64,000 nt of DNA from an uncultured Blautia sp. (GTDB taxonomy: Bacteria > Bacillota > Clostridia > Lachnospirales > Lachnospiraceae). Below the pieces are notes generated by a model. That model ran no database searches. It was not told where the DNA came from and saw nothing but the letters and a program-made list of their open reading frames with translations. Where the stretch lies: contig URXG01000001.1 in NCBI GenBank assembly GCA_900551715.1, positions 1-64,000 on the forward strand. Direction: 5' to 3'. Positions 55,760-63,926 of this stretch are shown here, one piece after another. The position numbers and the translations under genes were made by a program. Every line of letters starts with the position of its first letter. Within the stretch, counting starts at the first letter, position 1.

Positions 55760-56449
55760 TTATTTCTGGCGGCTGTCATTCTCTTCTCTGATGCTGCGGA
55801 TGATAGCCTCTCTCTGGTTCTCTATATGCTGATAGGAAATCTCCTGGGCAGTCTTTACATCCCGGTTCCTGATAGCCTCATAGATCTCATCGTGTTCTTT
55901 GACCAGAAGTTTACGAGTCTCCTCTTCTTTCAGATATTCCACTCTGTAACGGTAAATCTGCTCACGAAGATTATTCAGTACCTGATTCAGTCTGCGATTA
56001 TCAGAAGACTGATAGATCACTTCATGAAAAGCTACGTCTGCCTCGGCAAGCTTGACTAGGTTGCCATCTTCCATGGTAGCTTCAAAAACTTTCGCTGCTT
56101 TTTTCAGCTCTGCCAACTGTTCTTCTGTCATTTTTTTGCATGCATTTTCTATGGAAAGGTTTTCCAGAGCCATACGCACTTCCAGTACATCATTCAGATC
56201 TTTCTCTGTAATATTGGCTACCTGGGCTCCTCTTCTGGGGATCATCACCACAAGCCCTTCCAGTTCCAGTTTACGCATAGCTTCACGAACCGGTGTCCGG
56301 CTGACTCCCAGACGTTCTGCAAGAGCAATCTCCATCAGTCTTTCTCCCGGTTTCAGCTCTCCCTTCAGGATCGCTTTACGGAGGGTATTAAAAACAACAT
56401 CACGTAAAGGCAGATACTCATCCATATCAACTGAAAAATCATTTATCAT
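55760..56449 (-). CDS. GntR family transcriptional regulator (FadR/FCD subfamily)
   Basis: A 229-residue repressor-type regulator. The winged helix-turn-helix (about 14-80) contains GELKPGERLMEIALAERLGVSRTPVREAMRKLELEGLV in parts, the classical GntR pattern. The FCD effector domain (about 85-215) carries the metal-ligand arrangement DVLEVRMALE, ADVAFHEVIYQSSDN and EHDEIYEAI. Effectors of this group are usually organic acids; none can be named here. It lies downstream of ispE with a 143-bp inverted-repeat element in between, and ends at its own terminator. Targets are not apparent. Confidence 0.92.
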   Translation of the reverse strand: MINDFSVDMDEYLPLRDVVFNTLRKAILKGELKPGERLMEIALAERLGVSRTPVREAMRKLELEGLVVMIPRRGAQVANITEKDLNDVLEVRMALENLSIENACKKMTEEQLAELKKAAKVFEATMEDGNLVKLAEADVAFHEVIYQSSDNRRLNQVLNNLREQIYRYRVEYLKEEETRKLLVKEHDEIYEAIRNRDVKTAQEISYQHIENQREAIIRSIREENDSRQK

Positions 56450-56484
56450 TGGTTATTTCCTCCTCTTTACATATGTTCCCTATG

Positions 56485-56627
56485 GTAACTGTTCAGTACC
56501 CTCACAGTTACGAGTCAAAATGCATTCCAAATCACCTTCGGTGATGGCATTTTGCCTTGTATGTCTCGGGATTTTGACAAAAAACATGCCAAAACACCTC
56601 GCGGGATATTACCTACTGAATAGTTAC
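56485..56627. mobile_element. Miniature inverted-repeat element, full copy 1 (8-bp duplication TCCCTATG)
   Basis: A 143-bp element with terminal inverted repeats GTAACTGTTCAGTA and TACTGAATAGTTAC (13 of 14 paired). It is flanked by identical 8-mers TCCCTATG (56477-56484 and 56628-56635). The interior contains a hairpin (AAAATGC...GCATTTT enclosing ATCACC-TTC-GGTGAT). It encodes no protein, so it must be moved by a transposase in trans. It sits between ispE and the GntR gene and shares about 90% identity with the copy at 57673. Confidence 0.85.
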
Positions 56628-56655
56628 TCCCTATGTTATATAAAGCAACCAGTAT

Positions 56656-57516
56656 TTACTTCTTATTATACACTGTTGTTGCAAATACAGTCCTTGCCAG
56701 GTGGCTTTTGCGAAGCAGTTCGGCTGCCGCCTCTGTCTTCTGCCTGTTGTCAAAAATACCAAAAACAGTAGGTCCACTGCCACTCATCATGGCCTTCAGT
56801 GCACCTGCACTTTCCATAAGGTCCTTAATCTCCTGGATCACCGGATAATTACGGATGATCCCTGGTTCAAAGACATTCTCCATTCTGGATGTCAGACCAT
56901 AAAGATCTCCCTCTTCAATACAGCGGATCTGACCATCAATGTCCGGATGACTGGTAATCGTATCCAGTCCCAAATTCTCATAAGCCAGCTTCGTAGATAC
57001 GTTAACCCCCGGTTTGCCAACCAGGATATAACATAGAGGCATCCTGGGAAGTCGGGTAAGCTTCTCTCCGATTCCCTCTGCCAGTGCAGTTCCTCTCATA
57101 ATACAGTAAGGCACATCAGCACCTACCTGTACAGCACGTTCCATCAGATCCTGCTCGCTTAATCCCAGACGGAACATACGGTTCACACCGACAAAAGCTG
57201 CTGCCGCATCAGAGCTTCCTCCTGCCATTCCGGCAGCCACAGGAATAAACTTGGACAACTTCATGCTAATCCCATCTGTGATCTGAAATTCATCCATAAG
57301 GATCTTTGCAGCCTTATATACCAGATTCCGTTCGTCTGTAGGAATATAAGGAAGATTGGTAGAAAGTGAGATTCCCGGTTCTTTTTTCCTGCGGATATCC
57401 AGAAGATCATACATCTGAATAGTCTGCATGATCATCCGTACCTCATGATAGCCGTCCTCTCTTTTGCGAAGGACATCCAGCCCCAGATTAATTTTTGCCA
57501 TTGCACGCAGACGCAT
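56656..57516 (-). CDS. ispE: 4-diphosphocytidyl-2-C-methyl-D-erythritol kinase
   Basis: A 286-residue GHMP kinase that phosphorylates CDP-ME in the MEP isoprenoid pathway. The start AMAKINLGLDVLRKREDGYHE, the ATP-binding loop PVAAGMAGGSSDAAAA and the C-terminal MSGSGPTVFGIF are all diagnostic. The ATG at 57516 has GAGGGG six bases upstream; earlier in-frame starts to 57567 lack one. The gene is bracketed by two nearly identical miniature elements (56485 and 57673), with a short third one at 57547 just above its start, which may affect its promoter. Confidence 0.96.
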   Translation of the reverse strand: MRLRAMAKINLGLDVLRKREDGYHEVRMIMQTIQMYDLLDIRRKKEPGISLSTNLPYIPTDERNLVYKAAKILMDEFQITDGISMKLSKFIPVAAGMAGGSSDAAAAFVGVNRMFRLGLSEQDLMERAVQVGADVPYCIMRGTALAEGIGEKLTRLPRMPLCYILVGKPGVNVSTKLAYENLGLDTITSHPDIDGQIRCIEEGDLYGLTSRMENVFEPGIIRNYPVIQEIKDLMESAGALKAMMSGSGPTVFGIFDNRQKTEAAAELLRKSHLARTVFATTVYNKK

Positions 57517-57546
57517 AAACATCCCCTCTATCTTTTGAATTTGTAC

Positions 57547-57573
57547 ATAACTGTTCAGTATCCTCACAGTTAC
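57547..57573. repeat. Short copy of the inverted-repeat family upstream of ispE
   Basis: ATAACTGTTCAGTATCCTCACAGTTAC matches the first 27 bases of the full elements. No flanking duplication is visible. Confidence 0.55.
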
Positions 57574-57672
57574 GCAATACTACCTGTTAAATAATGTGTT
57601 TGTACTTTGTATACAATATAACTTTACAAATATTTTAGCTGATTCTAACGAAACTTTCAAGTATTATTCTTC

Positions 57673-57814
57673 GTAACTGTTCAGTATCCTCACAGTTACG
57701 AGTCAAAATGCATTCTAAATCACCTTCGGTGATGGCATTTTGCCTTGTATGTCTCGGATTTTTGCAAAAAACATGCAAAAATATCTCGCGGAATACTACC
57801 TACTGAATAGTTAT
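57673..57814. mobile_element. Miniature inverted-repeat element, full copy 2 (8-bp duplication TATTCTTC)
   Basis: A 142-bp element in the same orientation as the copy at 56485, with about ten to twelve differences, and GTAACTGTTCAGTA and TACTGAATAGTTAT ends. Identical 8-mers TATTCTTC lie at 57665-57672 and 57815-57822. Its right end touches the stop codon of the SipL-like gene (57814-57816). Confidence 0.85.
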
Positions 57815-59370
57815 TATTCTTCTACTTTTTTTACCAGTAAAAGTGGCTGGCCAGACTGGATCTCCTGATTTTCCAGCTGGTTCATCTGACATATTTCTTC
57901 TGTTGTGGTATAAAATTTTTTCGCAATATCCCAGAGTGTGTCATCTGGTTTTACCATATAGACAATAATACCCGGCATGTTTCTTATTTTTTCCTGATCC
58001 AGTGGCTGATCTTCCGCCTGCTCAATGATCATCTCCTCCTGCACAGAGAATGCCAGGGTATTCAGACTTACTGTTGCCCGTACCTCGATCTCATTTCCAT
58101 CAGGCATACTGGTAGAAAGCTGTTCCAGATCTGCATGGAGATAATACATACTGTCCTCTTTTATTCCCCGGACTTCCACTACATAGTTAAAAGGCAGCAT
58201 AGCCTCCATGGAATAAAATGGCATATCATCGTTTCCTACAATATAAAGGATCTTCAGAATCACAATACCGGTTACCTGAATACCATCTTTTACAATCTGG
58301 GTTTTGTCAACTTTGACTCTTCCCTGGCTGTGACAGATCTGAAGAATCCTGCCCTGAGTCTCTTTCACTTCAATCCGGTCTGACAGACGGCATTTTGAAA
58401 AATTGCGGATCAGAAGACTTTCCAGCTTTTCCTTTTTCCTTTTCAGAATGCATTCCCGGAAAGGTGTGTACACATCCAGAATCATTTCATGCTCTTCTTC
58501 TCTGTAAAGTTTCATTTCCAGTTCCAGTACTACATCTGCCTGAAAAATCCGTTCTTCCCCATCTGCATCGGGTTTTACTTCCAGATTCTGATTGATCACT
58601 CCTGCCTCTATATCGGGGATCATATCTGCAGTACAGCCGTTACATTCCACCTCGCCGGAGAAAGGTACAGAGTGTTCTGTCCACTGAAGAGAATTGTTTT
58701 CATCATCGCCTGTATACATAACAAAAAGAAACAGTTCCCCTCTTGCTTTAACCACATTTTCTTCCGGTCTCAGATCCAGTCCCCGGATTTCTGCCGTATA
58801 CCAGAGCAGTTCTGCCACATTCGGCTTATTGGACACCAGTGGGATTTCTTCCCTCAGACGCAGAGTGTCTTTTTTATGTACACAGAGACTCATCAGGTTC
58901 ATTTTCTTTTTCTTCACAGATACAGAAGAATCTTTCAGATTTTCCGGAAGTCTTATTCCGCTGAGTTCATCTACCACTGCATAAAGAGTAACCACTGCCT
59001 TAATATTCATTTTTCTGGAATGGATCAGATGAATGCTCAGATCTTCAATTTCCCATTTCAGCTGTATTTTATCTCCATTAACAATTCCATCAAGATTCAG
59101 GGTTTCTTCCATGGGAAGAACCGCTGTAAGACTGCAAATCCTGCCATCTGCATCTTCTACATAAAGAAGATCTGCTTTCAGACTTCCTCTGACATAAGCA
59201 TGACCATCGCTGAGGCGAAGTTCTTCTACAGTGACTTCTCCTTTGTTCTGGATCATCCTTCCAATGTCCGGTTTGGCATCGGGCACATTATAATCCAGGT
59301 CAAAAGTTACTTGGCTAGTTGCTTTGCTTTTGGTCCGTAAAATCTGAATGTCCTCTTTGATCAATTCCAC
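57814..59370 (-). CDS. sipL: SipL-like spore coat/cortex morphogenetic protein (SPOCS/DUF3794 domains, LysM)
   Basis: A 518-residue protein with DUF3794 (SPOCS) domains through the first 430 residues (first: VELIKEDIQILRTKS, FDLDYNVPDAKPDIGRMIQ) and a C-terminal LysM (VYMVKPDDTLWDIAKKFYTT, then NQLENQEIQSGQPLLLVKK). This is the architecture and length of Clostridioides SipL, which binds SpoIVA and builds the spore coat around the forespore. The GTG at 59370 is chosen because GGGAGG lies eight bases upstream and the product then starts at VELIKEDI as in the family; a TTG at 59397 has no site. Its stop codon abuts a miniature element, so the extreme C-terminus could have been altered. Confidence 0.88.
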   Translation of the reverse strand: MELIKEDIQILRTKSKATSQVTFDLDYNVPDAKPDIGRMIQNKGEVTVEELRLSDGHAYVRGSLKADLLYVEDADGRICSLTAVLPMEETLNLDGIVNGDKIQLKWEIEDLSIHLIHSRKMNIKAVVTLYAVVDELSGIRLPENLKDSSVSVKKKKMNLMSLCVHKKDTLRLREEIPLVSNKPNVAELLWYTAEIRGLDLRPEENVVKARGELFLFVMYTGDDENNSLQWTEHSVPFSGEVECNGCTADMIPDIEAGVINQNLEVKPDADGEERIFQADVVLELEMKLYREEEHEMILDVYTPFRECILKRKKEKLESLLIRNFSKCRLSDRIEVKETQGRILQICHSQGRVKVDKTQIVKDGIQVTGIVILKILYIVGNDDMPFYSMEAMLPFNYVVEVRGIKEDSMYYLHADLEQLSTSMPDGNEIEVRATVSLNTLAFSVQEEMIIEQAEDQPLDQEKIRNMPGIIVYMVKPDDTLWDIAKKFYTTTEEICQMNQLENQEIQSGQPLLLVKKVEE

Positions 59371-59389
59371 TGCTGCATCCTCCCATTCT

Positions 59390-59794
59390 TTAATCAAATT
59401 CTACCGGTCCTTCTCTGTAGGGAATCTTCACTGCGATCCATGGATAAGAAGGTTCTCCTCCCTTTTCGCTTTCAGAAGGTCCTATGAGTTTTGTTGCAAA
59501 AAAGGTGGCATTGGATGATACGGAAAGGTCTGTCACCTGGATGCTGTATCCTCCACTCATCTGCCGCCCATATCCTTTGATAAGATACATTTCATCTCCA
59601 CGCTGATATGCCATCTGAAATTCTTTTTCTTTTTTCTCTTCGATCAGTGCTGCTGCCTCTTCCGGAAGCTGTTGTTTTTCCACTACTGTATATTTCAGGG
59701 GTTTTCTGTCAGCCTCTTTTATTTTTACCATTCTGCACCCTTCCAACAGAAAGGTCAGGAGCAGAAGGCAAAGGATCGTTCCGATTTTTTTCAT
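59390..59794 (-). CDS. Small lipoprotein, PrcB-like domain
   Basis: A 134-residue lipoprotein (lipobox LEGC, Cys about residue 20). The mature part resembles the PrcB C-terminal domain of protease-complex subunits, with the pattern GYGRQMSGGYSIQVTDLSV followed by FFATKLIGPSE and PYPWIAVKIP-type ending (here SYPWIAVKIPY). Function is unknown; it lies 19 bp upstream of the SipL-like gene in the same direction and may be part of the sporulation transcript. Assignment to PrcB is from motif memory only. Confidence 0.72.
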   Translation of the reverse strand: MKKIGTILCLLLLTFLLEGCRMVKIKEADRKPLKYTVVEKQQLPEEAAALIEEKKEKEFQMAYQRGDEMYLIKGYGRQMSGGYSIQVTDLSVSSNATFFATKLIGPSESEKGGEPSYPWIAVKIPYREGPVEFD

Positions 59795-59860
59795 TCTGTT
59801 TTCTCATCCTTCAGTGTCTCATTATTCAGTATTTATTTTATGCAGAGAAGAAAAGATTTA

Positions 59861-59889
59861 TTGCAACTGTTTTTATAAATTGGTACAAT
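59861..59889 (+). promoter_or_regulatory. Promoter of plsC
   Basis: TTGCAA (59861-59866) and TACAAT (59884-59889) with 17-bp spacing, about 30 bases before the ATG. Confidence 0.65.
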
Positions 59890-59925
59890 TATAAAAATGG
59901 AATAAATTATAGAAAGGAAAATATT

Positions 59926-60672
59926 ATGATCCGCTTCATACTTGTTGCTGTCACTGTCATTGGTTTCCTGATCCTGTCCATTCCTCTCCTGATCATCGAA
60001 TGGATCATCGGTAAATTTTCTCCCCGGGCAAAAGAGATCAGTTCCCTCAGGATCATCCAGGCAGTTTTTAAATTTATCCTGTGGGAAGCCGGAACCAAAG
60101 TGACCATCATCGGGGAAGAAAATGTCCCCAAAGATACACCTGTCCTCTATATTGGAAATCACCGCAGTTATTTTGACATTGTACTCAGCTACAGCCGCTG
60201 CCCTATCCGTACCGGCTATATAGCAAAAAAAGAAATGGAACGTTATCCACTTCTTTCTAACTGGATGCGTTATCTCCACTGTCTGTTCCTGGACCGTAAG
60301 GACATCAAACAGGGGCTGAAAACCATCCTGGCAGCTATTGATAAAGTCAAATCCGGTATTTCTATCTGTATCTTCCCAGAAGGCACACGAAATAAAAATG
60401 AGGATGAAACAGAGCTTCTTCCATTCCATGAGGGAAGTTTCAAAATCGCCAGCAAATCCGGCTGTGCTATTATTCCAATGTCCATGAATAATACTGCTGA
60501 GATTTTTGAGGCACATTTCCCGAAGATCAAATCCACCCATGTTGTTCTGGAGTATGGGAAACCGATTTATGTGAAAGATCTTTCCAGAGAAGATCAGAAA
60601 CATCTGGGAGAGTATACCAGTAAGATTATTAAAGAAACCATTGAAAAAAACAAATCCAGGATCCCCGCATAG
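59926..60672 (+). CDS. plsC: 1-acyl-sn-glycerol-3-phosphate acyltransferase
   Basis: A 248-residue membrane-bound acyltransferase that makes phosphatidic acid in phospholipid synthesis. One or two N-terminal hydrophobic helices precede the catalytic NHRSYFD (H-x4-D) at about residue 79 and the substrate motif FPEGTRNKNED near 150. AAAGGAAAATATT stands before the ATG at 59926; a frame extension back to 59608 runs antisense through the neighbouring lipoprotein gene and is rejected. The gene has its own promoter and is followed by an unusually long hairpin. Confidence 0.93.
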   Translation: MIRFILVAVTVIGFLILSIPLLIIEWIIGKFSPRAKEISSLRIIQAVFKFILWEAGTKVTIIGEENVPKDTPVLYIGNHRSYFDIVLSYSRCPIRTGYIAKKEMERYPLLSNWMRYLHCLFLDRKDIKQGLKTILAAIDKVKSGISICIFPEGTRNKNEDETELLPFHEGSFKIASKSGCAIIPMSMNNTAEIFEAHFPKIKSTHVVLEYGKPIYVKDLSREDQKHLGEYTSKIIKETIEKNKSRIPA

Positions 60673-60693
60673 GAGAAATAGGGTTTGTTTAAG

Positions 60694-60780
60694 ACAGAAG
60701 GCTGTGAAAGAATATAGTGTTGTGTGGGGATGCCTGATGCACGACAAATTCTATATTTCTTGCCGCAGCCTTCTGTTTTC
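60694..60780 (+). terminator. Long compound hairpin downstream of plsC
   Basis: An 11-bp perfect outer stem (ACAGAAGGCTG at 60694-60704, CAGCCTTCTGT at 60766-60776) encloses a second imperfect stem (AAGAATATAG with CTATATTTCTT) and an inner TTGT/ACAA-type stem, about 83 nt in all, followed by TTTTC. It probably terminates plsC and may also serve the convergent collagen-like gene. It is longer than a standard terminator. Confidence 0.6.
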
Positions 60781-60822
60781 ATATTCTCATATTTTAATCT
60801 CCCAGCTTACACCGGGACTTCT

Positions 60823-61335
60823 TTATGCCAGTAATCCGGCAGCTCTCATATTAGCCAGCAGTAAATTAAACTGATTCACTACATCTTCCAGATTTGTTGC
60901 ATTCGCCACAGCAGCAGCAGGTGTCACTGTACCTGTGGGACCGGTTGGTCCAGTTGGACCCGTTGGACCTGTGGCACCTACCGAACCATCTGCCCCCACT
61001 AAACCTGTAGCTCCGGTTGGTCCTGTCGGTCCGGTGGCTCCTGTCACTCCCTGAATTCCCTGAGGCCCGGTGGCTCCTGTCACTCCCTGGCTTCCCTGAG
61101 GTCCGGTAGCTCCTGTCACTCCCTGGATTCCCTGAGGTCCGGTGGCTCCTGTCACTCCCTGGATTCCCTGAGGTCCGGCTGGCCCCTGAATTCCCTGTAA
61201 CCCCTGTGGCCCCTGAGGACCTGTAGATCCCGGGCAGCCTCTTGGCCCCATAGGTCCTGCAGGTCCGGGACAACCACAGTTACAACAGCTCTGGCTCTGA
61301 CAGTCAGATTCTCTGTTTTTCCTGAAAAAATCCAT
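60823..61335 (-). CDS. Collagen-like (Gly-X-Y) surface protein, probable spore/exosporium filament
   Basis: A 170-residue protein with a Cys-rich N-terminus (CQSQSCCNCGC), about 37 Gly-X-Y triplets (GPQGIQGVTGAT repeated four times, then GPTGPTGPT) and a short helical tail (NLEDVVNQFNLLLANMRAAGL) that may trimerise. There is no signal peptide or sorting motif, which fits BclA-type exosporium proteins assembled from the mother cell rather than a secreted adhesin. The glycosyltransferase gene ending 75 bp upstream is in the same direction, similar to the sgtA-bclA3 pair of C. difficile. The spore location is inferred. Confidence 0.82.
   Translation of the reverse strand: MDFFRKNRESDCQSQSCCNCGCPGPAGPMGPRGCPGSTGPQGPQGLQGIQGPAGPQGIQGVTGATGPQGIQGVTGATGPQGSQGVTGATGPQGIQGVTGATGPTGPTGATGLVGADGSVGATGPTGPTGPTGPTGTVTPAAAVANATNLEDVVNQFNLLLANMRAAGLLA
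61035..61182. repeat. Four 36-bp tandem repeats in the collagen-like gene
   Basis: Near-identical 36-bp units encode GPQGIQGVTGAT (one has GSQ in place of GIQ). They are in frame and likely variable in number. Confidence 0.9.
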
Positions 61336-61410
61336 ATCTATACTCCCAGTTAAGTTTTTTCACTATTTAAAATATGCAAGATCATATCTTACCGTTCCCT
61401 TCATTTACCG

Positions 61411-62481
61411 TCAGTTTTCAAAATACTGCTGATTTCTTAAAAACGCTGCACCATAAGGCTTATATTTTCCTGCCAGTCTGTGATATTTCAGGGCTTTTCT
61501 CAAATCCCCCATCCAGTACCAGCAGACACTTAACTGAACACAGGGAATATATCCATAACAATCTTTTTCTGTAAACGCACCTTCCTTCATTCTCTCCGGT
61601 ACCTGCAGAGCATTTCTGTACCAGAACTCCGCCTGTTCCCATCTTCTTCTGGCAAAAAAATGCTGCCCTATATCACAGCAGAGTTCACTGGAAGGCTGTC
61701 TGTAAGTAAGACCTCGATAAAGAAATTCCAGAGCTGTTCCATCCTTCTTCATTTCATAACAACATTTCGCTGCCAATCTGCAGGCTTCCACCTGATTTTC
61801 CACAAAGCCTTCCGGTAAACTTAAGAATTTCAGAAAGTTATCCACAGCTTCCCCATATTCTTTGTGATAGAACAACTCTCGCCCATAATAAAATCTGTCT
61901 CTGGCAGAAAATGTTTCGCCGTCTTTTTCCATTAATTTGTATATTGAGAGATTCCTCCTGGAATATACTGTCTTTATACTGTGATGCTCTATTTCACAGT
62001 CCAGATATTCAACCCTGCCCTTTGCTTCTATTGCTTCATGCACCCTGCCCTTCCACAGAAATCCTTTCCTGTTTTTCACAATCCTCTCTCGATAATAGAC
62101 AAGAGTTGGATTTCTTTTCTCATCAAAAGCTACCACATATCTGAGCATCAGTACATCCTCTGAACCATCTGCTTCTGCTTTCCAGTGTATCAGCTTCGCT
62201 GCTTCCTCTTCTCTGATAATGTCATCTGCATCAAGCCACATACAATAATCCATGGTTGCTTTTGAAAAAGAAAAATTTCGTGCCAGAGAAAAGTCATCCT
62301 GCCATTTCTGGTCAAATATTTTTGCACCATATCTTCTGGCAATTTCTTTTGTCCCATCTGTAGAACCAGTATCTACTATGATAATCTCATCTGTAATATC
62401 TTTCGCAGAATCCAGACACCTGCCAAGTACTTTTTCTTCATTTTTTACGATCATGCAAAGGCTTATTGTGGTCATCTGCAC
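61411..62481 (-). CDS. Family 2 glycosyltransferase with C-terminal TPR-like repeats
   Basis: A 356-residue GT-A fold glycosyltransferase. ISLCMIVKNEEKVLGRCLDS opens the domain, IIIVDTGSTDGTKEIA follows, and MWLDADDIIREEEA contains the metal-binding Asp-x-Asp. The C-terminal half is helical with TPR-like units (YGRELFYHKEYGEAVDNFLKFL; IGQHFFARRRWEQAEFWYRNAL), a layout seen in SunS/SgtA-like protein glycosyltransferases. Located directly upstream of the collagen-like gene, it is the best candidate to decorate the Thr-rich Gly-X-Thr repeats; this is inferred by analogy with C. difficile. Confidence 0.88.
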   Translation of the reverse strand: MQMTTISLCMIVKNEEKVLGRCLDSAKDITDEIIIVDTGSTDGTKEIARRYGAKIFDQKWQDDFSLARNFSFSKATMDYCMWLDADDIIREEEAAKLIHWKAEADGSEDVLMLRYVVAFDEKRNPTLVYYRERIVKNRKGFLWKGRVHEAIEAKGRVEYLDCEIEHHSIKTVYSRRNLSIYKLMEKDGETFSARDRFYYGRELFYHKEYGEAVDNFLKFLSLPEGFVENQVEACRLAAKCCYEMKKDGTALEFLYRGLTYRQPSSELCCDIGQHFFARRRWEQAEFWYRNALQVPERMKEGAFTEKDCYGYIPCVQLSVCWYWMGDLRKALKYHRLAGKYKPYGAAFLRNQQYFEN

Positions 62482-62521
62482 CTCCCCTGCTTATAAATCC
62501 GAAAATTTTCTTTATCCATAC

Positions 62522-62573
62522 AAAAAAAGGTACCATAAAACAGATTTTCCTTTCTCTGTCCTTATGATACCTT
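62522..62573 (-). terminator. Intrinsic terminator of galK
   Basis: In the minus-strand RNA GGTA-ATAA-ACAGA pairs with TCTGT-TTAT-TACC around small internal loops, followed by seven Us. Confidence 0.82.
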
Positions 62574-62632
62574 ATGATATTAACCCCAGAATATGTCAGC
62601 GACTCCCAACGCTGAAAATTCTTTTATTTTCT

Positions 62633-63868
62633 TTATCCGATATGCGCTGCCCCTACTGCACGAATATCCATAGGATATACATTATCTCTGCCTACATATC
62701 TGGAAATATACTCTACATAATTATCCATTTCTGCTTCCGGCAAAATTGTTGCGATCACACCTGCAAATCCACCACCATGAACTCTGCAGATACCTCCCTG
62801 GATCTTATTCAGGAAAAGCTGTGTCAGTGCCAGCATAAGAGAAATCTTCTGCTCATGGCAGTTCTGAAGAGAATAACAGTTCTGAAGAAGTTCCCAGGAA
62901 GAATTACCAGATTCATCCATCAGTTTCATAAATTTCTCATAATCTTCTTTTCCGATAGCTTCTGAGGCATCTTCCACACGTCTTGTTTCTTCAAAGAAAT
63001 GAATGGCACGAAGAACAGCTCTGTCATCTTCAATCTCATTCACATGTTTCAGAAGTTCTTCCAAAGTAGATTCATGAAGAAGTTCAACACCAAGTGCTTT
63101 GGCTGCTGCCTTCATCTCTGCCGGAATCTCAGAATACTCCTGGCTGAGATCAGCATGACCTTTTCCTGTATTGACGATCACCAGTCTGTGACCAAATTTT
63201 CCAAATGAGAAATCCAGTTTGCTGTATTCCAGGTTATTGCGGTCTGCAAAATTAAAAAGTACCGGACCACCTACTGCACAGGCCATCTGATCCATCATTC
63301 CGGAGGCTTTATCCCAGTAAACATTCTCTGCATACTGACCTATTTTTGCATAATCATTGTATGTCATCTTTCCTTCATTAAAGAAATAATCAATCATTGT
63401 ACAGATCAGCATTTCAAAAGAAGCGGAAGAACTTACGCCCGCTGCTGCAATAACGTTCGTGCTTACATAAGCATCAAATCCTGCTGCTTTGAATCCGTTT
63501 TTCTGTGCTCCCTCCATCATACCTGCTACCAGTGCCGGAGTACCTTTTTGGTAGTTTTTTTTGCTGAGTTTACTCAGATCTACTACAATCTCATCTCTGT
63601 ATCCTTCGCTTGTAATACGGATCACATCTGTTCCATTGGGTGCTGCTGCTCCTACAGTATCCAGGTTGATACTTCCGGCAATAACTTTGCCTCCATTGTG
63701 GTCTACATGGTTACCAATGATCTCGGTTCTTCCCGGTGATGTAAAGTATTCTGCATGATCATGTTTATAAATCTCTGCAAATTTTTCCCCAAGGTGTGTA
63801 AAACGTGCACTGCTTTTTTCTGTTTCCCCATAGATTTTCTGAAGATTCTCTTTTTCTGGTAAATTCAT
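62633..63868 (-). CDS. galK: Galactokinase
   Basis: A 411-residue GHMP kinase phosphorylating galactose at C1 (Leloir pathway). The galactokinase signature GRTEIIGNHVDHNGGKV lies near residue 46, the ATP loop GVSSSASFE near 145, and the third GHMP motif in CRVHGGGFAGVIATIL near 365. At 411 residues it is slightly longer than the usual 390. No galT or galE is in view; they could lie beyond the right edge. TGTTATAAT on the minus strand (63923-63918) upstream is a likely extended -10 promoter. Confidence 0.95.
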   Translation of the reverse strand: MNLPEKENLQKIYGETEKSSARFTHLGEKFAEIYKHDHAEYFTSPGRTEIIGNHVDHNGGKVIAGSINLDTVGAAAPNGTDVIRITSEGYRDEIVVDLSKLSKKNYQKGTPALVAGMMEGAQKNGFKAAGFDAYVSTNVIAAAGVSSSASFEMLICTMIDYFFNEGKMTYNDYAKIGQYAENVYWDKASGMMDQMACAVGGPVLFNFADRNNLEYSKLDFSFGKFGHRLVIVNTGKGHADLSQEYSEIPAEMKAAAKALGVELLHESTLEELLKHVNEIEDDRAVLRAIHFFEETRRVEDASEAIGKEDYEKFMKLMDESGNSSWELLQNCYSLQNCHEQKISLMLALTQLFLNKIQGGICRVHGGGFAGVIATILPEAEMDNYVEYISRYVGRDNVYPMDIRAVGAAHIG

Positions 63869-63917
63869 TTTCCTTCTCCTGTCTTAAAATTTGTTCACGA
63901 AATGTTATCATATCTTT

Positions 63918-63926
63918 ATTATAACA
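63918..63926 (-). promoter_or_regulatory. Extended -10 promoter of galK
   Basis: TGTTATAAT on the minus strand, about 50 bases before the start codon; no good -35 box. The surrounding GTTATCATA...TATTATAAC is a partial dyad that could be an operator. Confidence 0.5.

Noticed and set aside
59608..59925. A 106-residue N-terminal extension of the PlsC frame
   Set aside because: It runs antisense through the PrcB-like lipoprotein gene and the intergenic region, whereas a ribosome binding site and promoter precede the ATG at 59926.
61035..61182. 36-bp repeats considered as a CRISPR array
   Set aside because: They are contiguous, without spacers, and encode Gly-X-Y triplets in a collagen-like protein.
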